19,638 nucleotides of DNA from NCBI GenBank assembly GCA_964383535.1, contig CAYLHS010000041.1:1-19638 (forward strand), read 5' to 3'. This stretch comes from CAYLHS01 sp964383535 (GTDB lineage: Bacteria > Actinomycetota > Acidimicrobiia > Spongiisociales > UBA4744). A program made the translations under genes and the position numbers. The notes beneath the pieces are model-generated. The model was not told the origin of the DNA, did not search any database, and saw nothing but the letters and a program-made list of their open reading frames with translations. This document shows, one piece after another, positions 1 through 8,094 of this stretch (positions are counted from its first letter, which is position 1; the number at the start of each line of letters is the position of its first letter).

Positions 1-14
1 AACCTCGGCGCCCG

Positions 15-1256
15 ATGAAGGTCCTGCTCCTCGGGAAGGGCGGTCGCGAGCACGCCATTGGATGGAAGCTCGCCCAGAGTCGCCACCTGGATCGTCTGCT
101 CTCCCTCCCAGGCAATCCCGGCCTCGCGACCTTCGGACCGCTCATCGCCGGCGATCCGACCGACCCGCATGCGGTCGCCGACGTCGTCACGGCACAACAG
201 GTCGACCTCGTGGTCGTCGGGCCGGAAGCACCGCTCGCCGCCGGGGTGACCGACCATCTCGCCGGTCTCGGTGTGCCGGTCTTCGGACCCAGCGCCTCGG
301 CCGCCCGACTCGAGACGTCCAAGCGGTTCGCCAAGGAGATCATGATCGACGCCGGTGTGCCGACCGGCTCGGCGGCAGCGTTTACCTCTACCGATCGTGC
401 CCTCGCGTATCTCGAGTCGATCGCCGGCCCCTATGTCGTGAAGGCCGATGGACTCGCCGCCGGCAAGGGCGTCCTCGTCACCGACGACATCGCCGACGCG
501 CGCAGCTGGGTGAGCGCGTGCTTCGACGGTCGGTTCGGGGCGGCAGGGTCGACCGTGGTCATAGAGGAGTATCTGGCCGGCGACGAGATCAGCGTGTTCG
601 GGCTCGCCGGCCCCAGTGGCGTGATCGGCTTGCGTCCGGCTCGCGACTACAAGCGGCTCCTCGACGGGGATGCCGGCCCCAACACCGGTGGCATGGGGTC
701 GTTCTCACCAGTTGAGGGTTTCGACGACGCCTGGGTCGACCAGATCGTCGCGACGATCATCCAGCCGGTCCTCGACGCGCTCGCGGCCCGTGGCAGCCCG
801 TACATCGGGTTCATCTATGCGGGTCTCGTGCTCACCGTCAACGGTCCGAAGGTGCTCGAGTTCAACTGCCGACTCGGTGATCCGGAAACCCAGGCGATCC
901 TGCCGCTGCTCGGCAGCGACCTGCTCGATCTCATCTCTGCGTCCCTCGATGGCGATCGGCGCACCGCGACCTGGTCCGATTCGGCAGCCGTCAACGTGGT
1001 GATGGCCGCACACGGGTACCCGGATGCGCCACGATCCGGTGACGTGATCAACGGTCTCGACAGCGATGCCGCGAACACGCTGATCTTCCACGCCGGCACC
1101 GCTGCCGACGGCGGGCAGGTCGTCACGGCAGGCGGGAGGATCCTCAGCGTCGTTGGTCTCGGCCCCGACGCCGCAACCGCACGCGCCCGTGCCTACGACA
1201 GGGTCGAGGCGATCGACTTCAACGGTCGCCACTACCGAAAGGACATTGCCCAATGA
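15..1256 (+). CDS. purD: Phosphoribosylamine-glycine ligase (GAR synthetase)
   Basis: Cytoplasmic enzyme of purine step 2: joins glycine to 5-phosphoribosylamine using ATP, giving GAR. The 413-residue length is normal for the family. It opens with the N-domain signature GKGGREHA (residues 8-15). An ATP-grasp core follows, with VVKADGLAAGKGVLV around residues 142-156, GPNTGGMGSFSP near 222-233 and the metal/ATP site EFNCRLGDPETQ near 283-294. The ATG at 15 is chosen because the family signature begins almost at once; only 14 bases precede it, so no ribosome site or promoter can be judged. Its TGA overlaps the ATG of purE (ATGA), pointing to translational coupling. It may belong to a longer operon starting before the window. 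The identification is firm. Confidence 0.97.
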   Translation: MKVLLLGKGGREHAIGWKLAQSRHLDRLLSLPGNPGLATFGPLIAGDPTDPHAVADVVTAQQVDLVVVGPEAPLAAGVTDHLAGLGVPVFGPSASAARLETSKRFAKEIMIDAGVPTGSAAAFTSTDRALAYLESIAGPYVVKADGLAAGKGVLVTDDIADARSWVSACFDGRFGAAGSTVVIEEYLAGDEISVFGLAGPSGVIGLRPARDYKRLLDGDAGPNTGGMGSFSPVEGFDDAWVDQIVATIIQPVLDALAARGSPYIGFIYAGLVLTVNGPKVLEFNCRLGDPETQAILPLLGSDLLDLISASLDGDRRTATWSDSAAVNVVMAAHGYPDAPRSGDVINGLDSDAANTLIFHAGTAADGGQVVTAGGRILSVVGLGPDAATARARAYDRVEAIDFNGRHYRKDIAQ

Positions 1257-1738
1257 AGAACGTGTCCGTCGTGATGGGTTCCAAGAAGGACCTCGCCGTC
1301 ATGCAGAAGGCCGCGGACCTCCTGGAGACCTTCGGGGTGCCCCACGACGTCATCGTCATGTCGGCCCACAAGACCCTCGATAGGGTTCTCGAATTCGCCG
1401 ACGCGATCCCGAGTCGTGACGTCGGCGTCGTGATCGCCGGCGCAGGCAAGGCCGCCCACCTGGCGGGGGTGATCGCCGCCAGAACCACCGTCCCGGTGAT
1501 TGGTGTCCCGATGAGCGCGTCGCTCGAGGGTCTCGATGCGTTGCTCTCGACCGTGCAGATGCCGACCGGGATCCCGGTTGCCACCGTCGGGATCGACGGC
1601 TCTACGAACGCCGCCCTCCTCGCCGTCGCCATCCTCGCCCTCGACGACGACGCCCTTTCTGAGCGTCTCGCCGCCTACCGGGCGTCACTCGCCGACACGA
1701 CCTACGAGGAGCTTCGGTCGGCATCGCGGGCGGAGTGA
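1253..1738 (+). CDS. purE: AIR carboxylase / N5-CAIR mutase, PurE family
   Basis: Forms CAIR in purine step 6. Its 161 residues match the single-domain PurE family. Visible signatures are MGSKKD (residues 8-13), SAHKT (37-41), AGAGKAAHL (62-70), VQMPTGIP (101-108) and the C-terminal NAALLA (119-124). Class I enzymes (E. coli) have GSKSD, SAHRTP and AGAGGAAHL, whereas class II (Treponema, animal) enzymes have SAHKT. Lys40 here stands where class I has the phosphate-binding Arg, and Lys12 replaces a Ser; the AAHL stretch looks class I. No purK, which supplies N5-CAIR to class I, lies in the window. Whether it uses CO2 directly or N5-CAIR is therefore open. The start overlaps the purD stop by four bases. 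PurE family membership is firm; the class is not. Confidence 0.93.
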   Translation: MKNVSVVMGSKKDLAVMQKAADLLETFGVPHDVIVMSAHKTLDRVLEFADAIPSRDVGVVIAGAGKAAHLAGVIAARTTVPVIGVPMSASLEGLDALLSTVQMPTGIPVATVGIDGSTNAALLAVAILALDDDALSERLAAYRASLADTTYEELRSASRAE

Positions 1739-1750
1739 ACGCACCTTCTC

Positions 1751-1756
1751 TACAAT
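1751..1756 (+). promoter_or_regulatory. Possible -10 box for leaderless purC
   Basis: TACAAT matches the actinobacterial -10 consensus TANNNT. It ends 7 bases before the GTG chosen as the purC start, so transcription would begin at or next to the start codon. No ribosome-binding sequence lies in the 25-base purE-purC gap, and no clear -35 is seen. This is an inference from spacing and from the same layout at other genes in the window. Confidence 0.5.
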
Positions 1757-1763
1757 CGCCGTC

Positions 1764-2630
1764 GTGCTGGCGCTCCCACACGTGGCCTCCGGGAAGGTCC
1801 GTGACATCTATGAGGTCGACCGCGACCGTCTCCTGTTCGTCGCGAGCGACCGCATCTCAGCCTACGACGTGGTGCTGCCCGATCTGATCCCCGACAAGGG
1901 GAAGGTGCTCACGGGCCTATCGCTGCACTGGTTCGAGTTTCTCGACACCCCCAACCACTTCATCACGACCGACCTTTCGGGGATCGTCGATGATGCAACC
2001 GACCTTCAGGGCAGGGCGATGATCGTGAGGAGAGCCGACGTCATCCCGATGGAGTGCGTCGTGCGTGGCTACCTGTACGGGAGCGCGTGGCGGGAGTACG
2101 ACGCAGGGGGTGGGCCAACCACCGAGCATCTCCCGTCGGGACTCCAGATGGGGGAGCAACTCCCGCAGCCCCTGTTCACACCTGCAACCAAAGCCGAGAC
2201 GGGTCACGACGAGAACCTCACCGTTGCCGGCGCCAGAGCGCTCGTCGGGGACGACACGTACGAGCAGCTCAAGGGCGCGGCGGTCGGCATCTACCAGAAG
2301 GCAGCAGAGGCGACTTCCGCCAAAGGCGTGCTCCTCGCCGACACGAAGTTCGAGTTCGGGTGGGTGGACGGTGAGCTGATGCTCGTCGACGAGGTCCTCA
2401 CCCCCGACTCATCGCGCTACTGGCCGGCCGATCGTTATGGGCTCGGCAGACCCATGCCATCGTTCGACAAGCAGTACGTCCGTGACTGGCTCGACTCGAC
2501 CGGATGGGACCACACCCCTCCCGCGCCTCCCATGCCGGACGATGTGATGGCGGCCACTCGAGCCCGATACGTCGAGGCGTTCAACCGGATCACCGGCAGG
2601 TCATTCGACGACTACTTGGCAGCACCATGA
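1764..2630 (+). CDS. purC: SAICAR synthetase
   Basis: Purine step 7: ATP-dependent condensation of CAIR with aspartate to give SAICAR, in the cytoplasm. It has 288 residues, the longer form also found in other actinobacteria and in yeast. Signatures are SGKVRDIYE near the N-terminus, SDRISAYDVVLPDLIPDKG, VVRGYLYGSAWREY, LFTPATKAETGHDEN, DTKFEFG and LVDEVLTPDSSRYW. The open frame runs upstream to 1536, inside purE, but residues before LPHVASGKVRD are unlike PurC. The GTG at 1764 is preferred; GTG at 1782 is a possible shorter start. This is the only junction in the purD-purM run without a stop/start overlap. Its TGA overlaps the purS ATG. Confidence 0.95.
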   Translation: MLALPHVASGKVRDIYEVDRDRLLFVASDRISAYDVVLPDLIPDKGKVLTGLSLHWFEFLDTPNHFITTDLSGIVDDATDLQGRAMIVRRADVIPMECVVRGYLYGSAWREYDAGGGPTTEHLPSGLQMGEQLPQPLFTPATKAETGHDENLTVAGARALVGDDTYEQLKGAAVGIYQKAAEATSAKGVLLADTKFEFGWVDGELMLVDEVLTPDSSRYWPADRYGLGRPMPSFDKQYVRDWLDSTGWDHTPPAPPMPDDVMAATRARYVEAFNRITGRSFDDYLAAP

Positions 2631-2851
2631 AAGCCATCGTCACCATCCACAGGCGCGAGACGATCGCCGATCCTGAAGGCAGCACCATCCAGAGGGCGCT
2701 CGATGACCTCGGGTTCGACGAGGTTCGCGCTGTCCGTGTCAACCGCACCATCGAGTTGGACGTCGACGACGCCACCCGGCTCCGCGAGATGTGTGAGCGG
2801 CTCCTCGTGAATCCTGTCATGGAAGACTTCGACATCGAGATCGTGACTTGA
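2627..2851 (+). CDS. purS: FGAM synthase, PurS subunit
   Basis: Small (74 residues) structural subunit of the PurLQS complex, which converts FGAR to FGAM in purine step 4. PurS dimers bridge PurL and PurQ and help ammonia transfer. The sequence has the family pattern: MKAIVTIHRRETIADPEG at the start, a central helix IQRALDDLGFDEV, the strand VRVNRTIELDV and a C-terminal CERLLVNPVMEDFDIEI. The frame is open upstream inside purC, but the ATG at 2627 gives exactly the family length and overlaps the purC stop (ATGA). Its own TGA overlaps the TTG of purQ. Placed directly before purQ and purL, its role is secure. Confidence 0.95.
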   Translation: MKAIVTIHRRETIADPEGSTIQRALDDLGFDEVRAVRVNRTIELDVDDATRLREMCERLLVNPVMEDFDIEIVT

Positions 2852-3507
2852 AGGTCGGCATCGTCGTATTCCCGGGTACCAACTGCGAGCGTGATGTCGC
2901 CCATGCGCTCGGACTGCTCGGTGCCGACGCCGAACTCGTCTGGCATCGGGAAACCGACCTCGACGGGTTCGATCGGATCGTGCTGCCCGGTGGGTTCGCG
3001 CACGGCGACTACCTGAGGGCGGGTGCCATCGCGAGGTTCTCGCCTGTGATGGGGCCTGTCGCCGATGCTGCGATCGCCGGCGTGCCCGTGCTGGGCATTT
3101 GCAACGGGTTCCAGATCCTCTGCGAGGCCGGGTTGCTCCCCGGTGCACTCATCGCAAACCGTGACCTGCGGTTCATCTGCCGTCCTGTGCACGTGCGAGT
3201 CGAATCGACGGCCTCCATCCTCACCAGGGCGGCGGAACCCGGACAGGTGTTGCGGATCCCGCTCAACTCCTACGAGGGCAACTACGTGCCAGGCGACTCG
3301 GTGCCGACGCCGGTCCTGCGCTACTGCGAACCCGATGGCACATCTTCCGGGGCAGCGAACCCGAACGGTTCGCACGACGCAATCGCCGGGATCACCAACG
3401 TCGCAGGGAACGTCGTCGGTCTGATGCCCCACCCCGAACGGGCTGTCGAGGACTTCATGGTCTCCACCGATGGCCGCGTTCTTTTCGAGTCGTTCCTCGC
3501 ATCATGA
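2848..3507 (+). CDS. purQ: FGAM synthase, glutaminase subunit PurQ
   Basis: Class I glutamine amidotransferase that supplies ammonia to PurL. It has 219 residues, usual for PurQ. It begins KVGIVVFPGTNCERD. The nucleophile is Cys85 in VLGICNGFQIL, and the rest of the triad is His195 and Glu197 in LMPHPERAVE. The start is TTG, overlapping the purS stop as TTGA; it is chosen because Lys-Val-Gly-Ile-Val follows at once, as in homologues, and no better start lies nearby. A rare start at this point probably relies on ribosomes arriving from purS and may help set subunit ratios (inference). Its TGA overlaps the purL ATG. Confidence 0.96.
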   Translation: MKVGIVVFPGTNCERDVAHALGLLGADAELVWHRETDLDGFDRIVLPGGFAHGDYLRAGAIARFSPVMGPVADAAIAGVPVLGICNGFQILCEAGLLPGALIANRDLRFICRPVHVRVESTASILTRAAEPGQVLRIPLNSYEGNYVPGDSVPTPVLRYCEPDGTSSGAANPNGSHDAIAGITNVAGNVVGLMPHPERAVEDFMVSTDGRVLFESFLAS

Positions 3508-5690
3508 CGACCGATCTCCACCGCAGTCTCGGCATGACAGATGAGGAGTACGCGCGAGTCGGCACCATCCTCGGCAGACAGCCGGCCTATCCGGAGCTCG
3601 CCATGTACTCGGTCATGTGGTCCGAGCACTGTTCGTACAAGTCGTCCCGCGCGCTTCTCCGAGACCTCCCGACCGACGCCCCCTGGGTGGTTGTCGGCCC
3701 CGGCGAGAACGCCGGCGTCGTCGACATCGGCGACGGGTGGCTCGCGGCGATCCGTATCGAGAGTCACAACCATCCGTCGTTCGTCGAGCCCTACCAGGGT
3801 GCGGCGACCGGCGTCGGGGGCATCCTGCGCGACGTGTTCACCATGGGTGCACGGCCCATCGGCCTGTGGAACCAAATCCGCTTCGGCAACCTCGACGATC
3901 CCCACAGCCGCTACCTGCTCGGGGGCGTCGTCGCCGGGATCGCCGGCTACGGCAACGCGGTCGGGGTCCCGACGCTGGGCGGCGAAGTCGAGTTCGACGA
4001 CACATACCGGGGCAATCCTCTCGTGAACGTCATGTGCCTCGGGGTCCTTCGCCGTGACCAGCTGGTGCTCGGCACGGCCGGCCCACCGGGTTCGATCGCG
4101 ATCTTGCTCGGGTCGTCGACCGGTCGCGACGGGATCGGCGGGGCGTCGGTGCTCGCCTCGACGGGATTCGACGAAGAGGCGGCGACGAAACGGCCATCTG
4201 TGCAGGTCGGTGATCCGTATGAAGAGAAGAAACTCATCGAAGCGTGTCTCGAGCTGTACGAGCGAGACCTCGTCGTCGGCGTGCAGGACCTCGGTGCAGC
4301 CGGCCTGAGCTGCGCTGCCAGCGAACCGGCGGCAAGGGCAGGCGCCGGTCTGGACCTCGATCTCGACGCCGTCCACTGTCGCGAGGTCGGCATGACAGCA
4401 CCCGAGTTGCTCATGTCGGAGTCCCAAGAACGAATGATGGCGTTCGTCGAGCCTGCCCGTGTCGATGAGGTGCTCGCCGTCGCCGACCGGTGGGAGATCG
4501 ATGCCTCGATCGTCGGAACGGTCCGCGACGGCGACCGGTTGCGCGTGTTCCACGACGGTCGAATCGTCGCGGATCTGCCCGCGTCGAGCCTCTCCGAGGA
4601 CGCGCCGCTGCTTCACCGGCCGGTCGCGAGGCCAGACTGGATCGACGCTCTGTGGGACAACCAGACTCGACCGGTGGAAACCGACCTGGTCGAGGCACTG
4701 ATCGCCCTGCTCGGTCATCCGTCGCTCGGGGACCCGTCATGGATCTACGAGCAGTTCGACCACATGCTGTTCCTCAACACCGTTGCCGGCCCCGGCCTCG
4801 ACGCGTCACTCGTGCGAGTGCGAGGCACCTCGAAAGGACTGGCCGTGTCGACAGACGGGGATGGGGCGCTCTGCCACCTCGACCCCCGGCGAGGTGCCCT
4901 GCGGCTCGTCTGGGAGGCGGCCCTGAACGTCGCCGTCGTCGGAGCCCGGCCGCTGGCGATCGTTGACAACCTGAATTTCGGCAATCCGGAGAACCCTGAG
5001 GTGATGTGGCAGTTCACCGAGACGCTTGCCGGTCTGTCGGCCGGCTGCACCGATCTCGCTGTGCCGATCGTCGGGGGGAACGTCTCGTTCTACAACGAGA
5101 CCGATGGCGTCGACATCTACCCGACGCCGGTGGTCGGCATGCTCGGGCTCGCCGACCCGATGCCGCCACTGCGAGGAGCCGTCGCGTCCGGCATGGCGAT
5201 TCTCGTCTGTGGACCAGCGCAGGGCACGAACCTCGCCGGTTCCGCCGTCCAGACCGTCGTGCACGCTGCTCACGGCGGCCGACCGACGGACGTCGATCCG
5301 GAGGCAGGAGAGGCGTCGATCACCAGCGCGGTCCGAATTGCTCACGAGATCGACGGTGTCGTGTTGCACGACATCTCCAAAGGTGGCGCCCTCATCGCCC
5401 TCACCGAGTTGCTCATGCCGGCAGGGATCGGTGCGTCGCTCTCACCGACCCCCTACACGAAGGCGTTCGGTGAGGATCCCCACCGCTTCTTGTGTCTTGT
5501 CCCCGCAGAGCGTATCGAGGAGACGGTACGCATCGCCGTCGAAGAAGGCAGCCGGATCGAGTTGTGGGGTGCAACGGTCGACGTTCCGGACCTGAGCATC
5601 GGGCACACCAATGTCGTGGCGATCCAGTCGCTCGCCGCGGTGTGGAGAGGCGCGATCGGAGACCGGATGGCTGGTGGTGCAGGTGGGTGA
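3504..5690 (+). CDS. purL: FGAM synthase, large subunit PurL (small-type)
   Basis: Synthetase subunit of the PurLQS complex: ATP-dependent amidation of FGAR to FGAM. The 728 residues fit the small PurL that needs separate PurQ and PurS, both encoded just upstream. Signatures are SEHCSYKSSR with catalytic His42, GPGENAGVVDIGDG, RIESHNHPSFVEPYQGAATGVGGILRD, GGEVEFDDTY, QDLGAAGLSCAASE, a second AIRS-like half with DNLNFGNPENPE and VGGNVSFYNE, and a C-terminal HDISKGG. The ATG overlaps the purQ stop (ATGA). The 3' end overlaps the proposed purF start by 8 bases. Nothing appears missing or broken. Confidence 0.97.
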   Translation: MTTDLHRSLGMTDEEYARVGTILGRQPAYPELAMYSVMWSEHCSYKSSRALLRDLPTDAPWVVVGPGENAGVVDIGDGWLAAIRIESHNHPSFVEPYQGAATGVGGILRDVFTMGARPIGLWNQIRFGNLDDPHSRYLLGGVVAGIAGYGNAVGVPTLGGEVEFDDTYRGNPLVNVMCLGVLRRDQLVLGTAGPPGSIAILLGSSTGRDGIGGASVLASTGFDEEAATKRPSVQVGDPYEEKKLIEACLELYERDLVVGVQDLGAAGLSCAASEPAARAGAGLDLDLDAVHCREVGMTAPELLMSESQERMMAFVEPARVDEVLAVADRWEIDASIVGTVRDGDRLRVFHDGRIVADLPASSLSEDAPLLHRPVARPDWIDALWDNQTRPVETDLVEALIALLGHPSLGDPSWIYEQFDHMLFLNTVAGPGLDASLVRVRGTSKGLAVSTDGDGALCHLDPRRGALRLVWEAALNVAVVGARPLAIVDNLNFGNPENPEVMWQFTETLAGLSAGCTDLAVPIVGGNVSFYNETDGVDIYPTPVVGMLGLADPMPPLRGAVASGMAILVCGPAQGTNLAGSAVQTVVHAAHGGRPTDVDPEAGEASITSAVRIAHEIDGVVLHDISKGGALIALTELLMPAGIGASLSPTPYTKAFGEDPHRFLCLVPAERIEETVRIAVEEGSRIELWGATVDVPDLSIGHTNVVAIQSLAAVWRGAIGDRMAGGAGG

Positions 5691-7089
5691 CCGGCTGTTC
5701 GATCGTCCCGGCGAGGCGTGCGGTGTGTTTGGAGCATCGGTTCCGGGCGCCGAGGTCGCCAACCTCGTGTACTTCGGTCTGTTTGCCCTGCAGCACCGGG
5801 GCCAAGAGAGTGCGGGGATCGCAGTCGCGGACGGCGAGCAGCTCACCGCCTACAAGAACATGGGGCTGATTTCGACGGTCTTCGACGAGCACAAGCTCGC
5901 CGGACTCCAAGGCTCCATCGGCATCGGTCACACGCGCTACTCGACGACCGGTTCGAGCAGCTGGGTGAATGCGCAACCATCGTTTCGGGCGATTGGTGAT
6001 CGAGCTGTGGCACTCGGGCACAACGGGAACCTGACCAACACGATTGAGCTGGGGTCCCGCCTCGGGTCGGCGCCAGGGTCGACCGATTCGGAGCTGATGA
6101 CCGAGGCGATTGCCTGCAAGCTCACGGAGAATCCGTCGTTTTCACTTCCCGAAGCGGTCGCAGCGTCGATGCCCGAGTTCGAGGGTGCGTACACGCTGGT
6201 CGCGATGGACGAGACGGTCGTTGTGGCAGTGAGGGATCCCCACGGGTTTCGGCCACTGTCGCTTGGCGAGCTGCCTGGAGGCGGTCACGTCGTGGCCTCG
6301 GAAACCGCAGCGCTGGACATCGTCGGCGCCGAGCTGGTGCGGGACGTTCTCCCCGGCGAGATGATCGTGCTGTCCAATGGGACCGTCGAGTCCTCGTTCC
6401 CTGTGGAACCGGCCCCGTCGAAGTTGTGTGTGTTCGAGTACGTGTACTTCGCCAGGCCCGACAGCACCATTGCCGGACAGAACGTTCACGCCGCGAGAGT
6501 CGAGATGGGGCGTCATCTCGCTGTCGAGAGCCCCGCTGCCGCCGACGTGGTGGTTCCGGTCCCCGAGTCGGGGATCCCTGCCGCGCAGGGCTTCTCCGAA
6601 GCTTCGGGACTCCCGTACCGTGACGGCCTCGTCAAGAACCGGTACGTCGGGAGAACATTCATCCAACCCGATCAGCTTCTGCGGGACAGAGGTGTCCGGA
6701 TGAAGCTCAACCCGATTCGAGAGTCGCTCGAGGGGAAGAGGGTCGTGCTCGTTGACGACTCGATCATCCGCGGGTCGACCACCCGCCAGCTCGTCGACAT
6801 GACTCGGGCCGCAGGAGCGACACAAGTGCACATGCGAGTGTCCTCGCCGCCGTACCGCTGGCCCTGCTTCTACGGGATGGACACATCCGATCGGTCGAGT
6901 CTTCTCGCCGCGCACCGCTCGGAAGCAGAGATCGCGGAGTTTCTCGGCGTCGACTCACTCGGCTATCTGAGCTACGACGGACTCCTCGTATCGATTCCCG
7001 ACGCAACAGAGTCGTTTTGCACCGCATGCCTATCCGGCGAGTACCCGACGCCGATCGGCACCGACAAGTTCGTCAGGGAGCAGCAGTGA
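5683..7089 (+). CDS. purF: Glutamine PRPP amidotransferase
   Basis: First committed step of purine synthesis: PRPP plus glutamine to 5-phosphoribosylamine. It has an N-terminal Ntn-hydrolase glutaminase and a C-terminal phosphoribosyltransferase domain with the PRPP loop VVLVDDSIIRGSTT. The N-terminal nucleophile is the Cys of ACGVFG (residue 13 from this start), so a short propeptide would be removed. Cysteines in KLCVFEY, RWPCFYG and SFCTACLSGEYP match the four 4Fe-4S ligands of the Bacillus-type enzyme, suggesting an iron-sulfur, oxygen-sensitive form. The frame is open from 5611; GTG 5683 is chosen for the usual short propeptide, with GTG 5674 and 5677 as alternatives. It overlaps purL by 8 bases, and its TGA overlaps the purM GTG. 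Confidence 0.95.
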   Translation: MGDRLFDRPGEACGVFGASVPGAEVANLVYFGLFALQHRGQESAGIAVADGEQLTAYKNMGLISTVFDEHKLAGLQGSIGIGHTRYSTTGSSSWVNAQPSFRAIGDRAVALGHNGNLTNTIELGSRLGSAPGSTDSELMTEAIACKLTENPSFSLPEAVAASMPEFEGAYTLVAMDETVVVAVRDPHGFRPLSLGELPGGGHVVASETAALDIVGAELVRDVLPGEMIVLSNGTVESSFPVEPAPSKLCVFEYVYFARPDSTIAGQNVHAARVEMGRHLAVESPAAADVVVPVPESGIPAAQGFSEASGLPYRDGLVKNRYVGRTFIQPDQLLRDRGVRMKLNPIRESLEGKRVVLVDDSIIRGSTTRQLVDMTRAAGATQVHMRVSSPPYRWPCFYGMDTSDRSSLLAAHRSEAEIAEFLGVDSLGYLSYDGLLVSIPDATESFCTACLSGEYPTPIGTDKFVREQQ

Positions 7090-8090
7090 GTAGATACGCC
7101 GATGTCGGAGTGGATGTGACCGCGTCAGATGAGTTCACGGTATCGATCGCCGACAGGGTGCGCGCCACCTGGAGGAACTCGGTGGTGGGGTCCTTCGGGA
7201 GCTTCGCCGCCGGGGTGACGATCCCATCCGGGTACCGGGAGCCGGTGATCATGATGACGACCGATGGGGTCGGGACCAAGACCGAACTGGCGGTAGCGCT
7301 GGGCACGTACGACGGGATCGGCAGGGATCTGGTCGCGATGTGCATTGACGATCTCGCCGCGCTCGGCGCCATGCCGATCGGGTTCACCGACTACCTGGCT
7401 GTCGGCGCACTCGACGCGGCTCGTGACCATTCGATCGTGTCGTCTGTCGCTGCCGCGTGCGAGGAAGCGGGCTGTCCGCTGCTCGGCGGTGAGACGGCGC
7501 TCCACCCGGGGGTCCTCGGCGTTTCTCAGTTCGACGTCGCCGGTGCAGCGATCGGTGTGGTCGAACGGTCACGGATCCCTGATCTCGGCAGAGTCGTCGC
7601 GGGTGACGTGGTGGTCGGTATCGACAGCCCCAACGTGCGTTCGAACGGGTTCTCGCTGGTGAGGTCGATCTTCGATCCGGGCACTCTGGGTGAGCCCTTC
7701 GAGGGTCGAACGATCGGGGACGCGTTGCTCGAACCATCGGTGCTCTACGCTCCGACGGTCCTGGCGGCAATGCAGGCCTTGGATGTTCACGGTCTCGTGC
7801 ACGTGACCGGTGGGGGCCTTCCCGGCAATGTCCCGAGGGTGCTGGCTGATGGCCTCGGAGCCAGGATCGACCCGACTGCCTGGCCGGTGCCGGAGGTGTT
7901 CCGTCTGATCGCGAAGCGGGGCGTCGTCGACCTGTCCGACATGTTCGGGACATTCAATATGGGAATCGGGTTCGTGCTGATCGTCGAACCCGCCCTCGTC
8001 GGTGAGGTCATCGAGGTGATCGAGGAGAACAGCCGCAGTGCTTGGCCGATCGGTCAGATCGTCGAAGGCGAAGGGGTGACGTTCCGCTAG
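7086..8090 (+). CDS. purM: AIR synthetase (FGAM cyclo-ligase)
   Basis: Purine step 5: ATP-dependent ring closure of FGAM to AIR. The product has 334 residues. It shows the family N-terminus YADVGVDV, FGSFAAGV, the glycine-rich MTTDGVGTKTELA, the LGGETALHPG loop, SPNVRSNGFSLVR and HVTGGGLPGNVPRVL. The frame is open upstream to 7017, but homology begins at SRYADVG, so the GTG at 7086 is chosen; it overlaps the purF stop as GTGA. purM closes the plus-strand run. Its TAG lies only 4 bases from the stop codon of the opposing purH gene. Confidence 0.96.
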   Translation: MSRYADVGVDVTASDEFTVSIADRVRATWRNSVVGSFGSFAAGVTIPSGYREPVIMMTTDGVGTKTELAVALGTYDGIGRDLVAMCIDDLAALGAMPIGFTDYLAVGALDAARDHSIVSSVAAACEEAGCPLLGGETALHPGVLGVSQFDVAGAAIGVVERSRIPDLGRVVAGDVVVGIDSPNVRSNGFSLVRSIFDPGTLGEPFEGRTIGDALLEPSVLYAPTVLAAMQALDVHGLVHVTGGGLPGNVPRVLADGLGARIDPTAWPVPEVFRLIAKRGVVDLSDMFGTFNMGIGFVLIVEPALVGEVIEVIEENSRSAWPIGQIVEGEGVTFR

Positions 8091-8094
8091 TGCA

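Noticed and set aside
3321..4718. 465-codon minus-strand open frame across purQ/purL
   Set aside because: Antisense shadow of purL in GC-rich DNA; the translation is Arg/Asp/His-rich with no family motif, and both sense genes are firmly identified.
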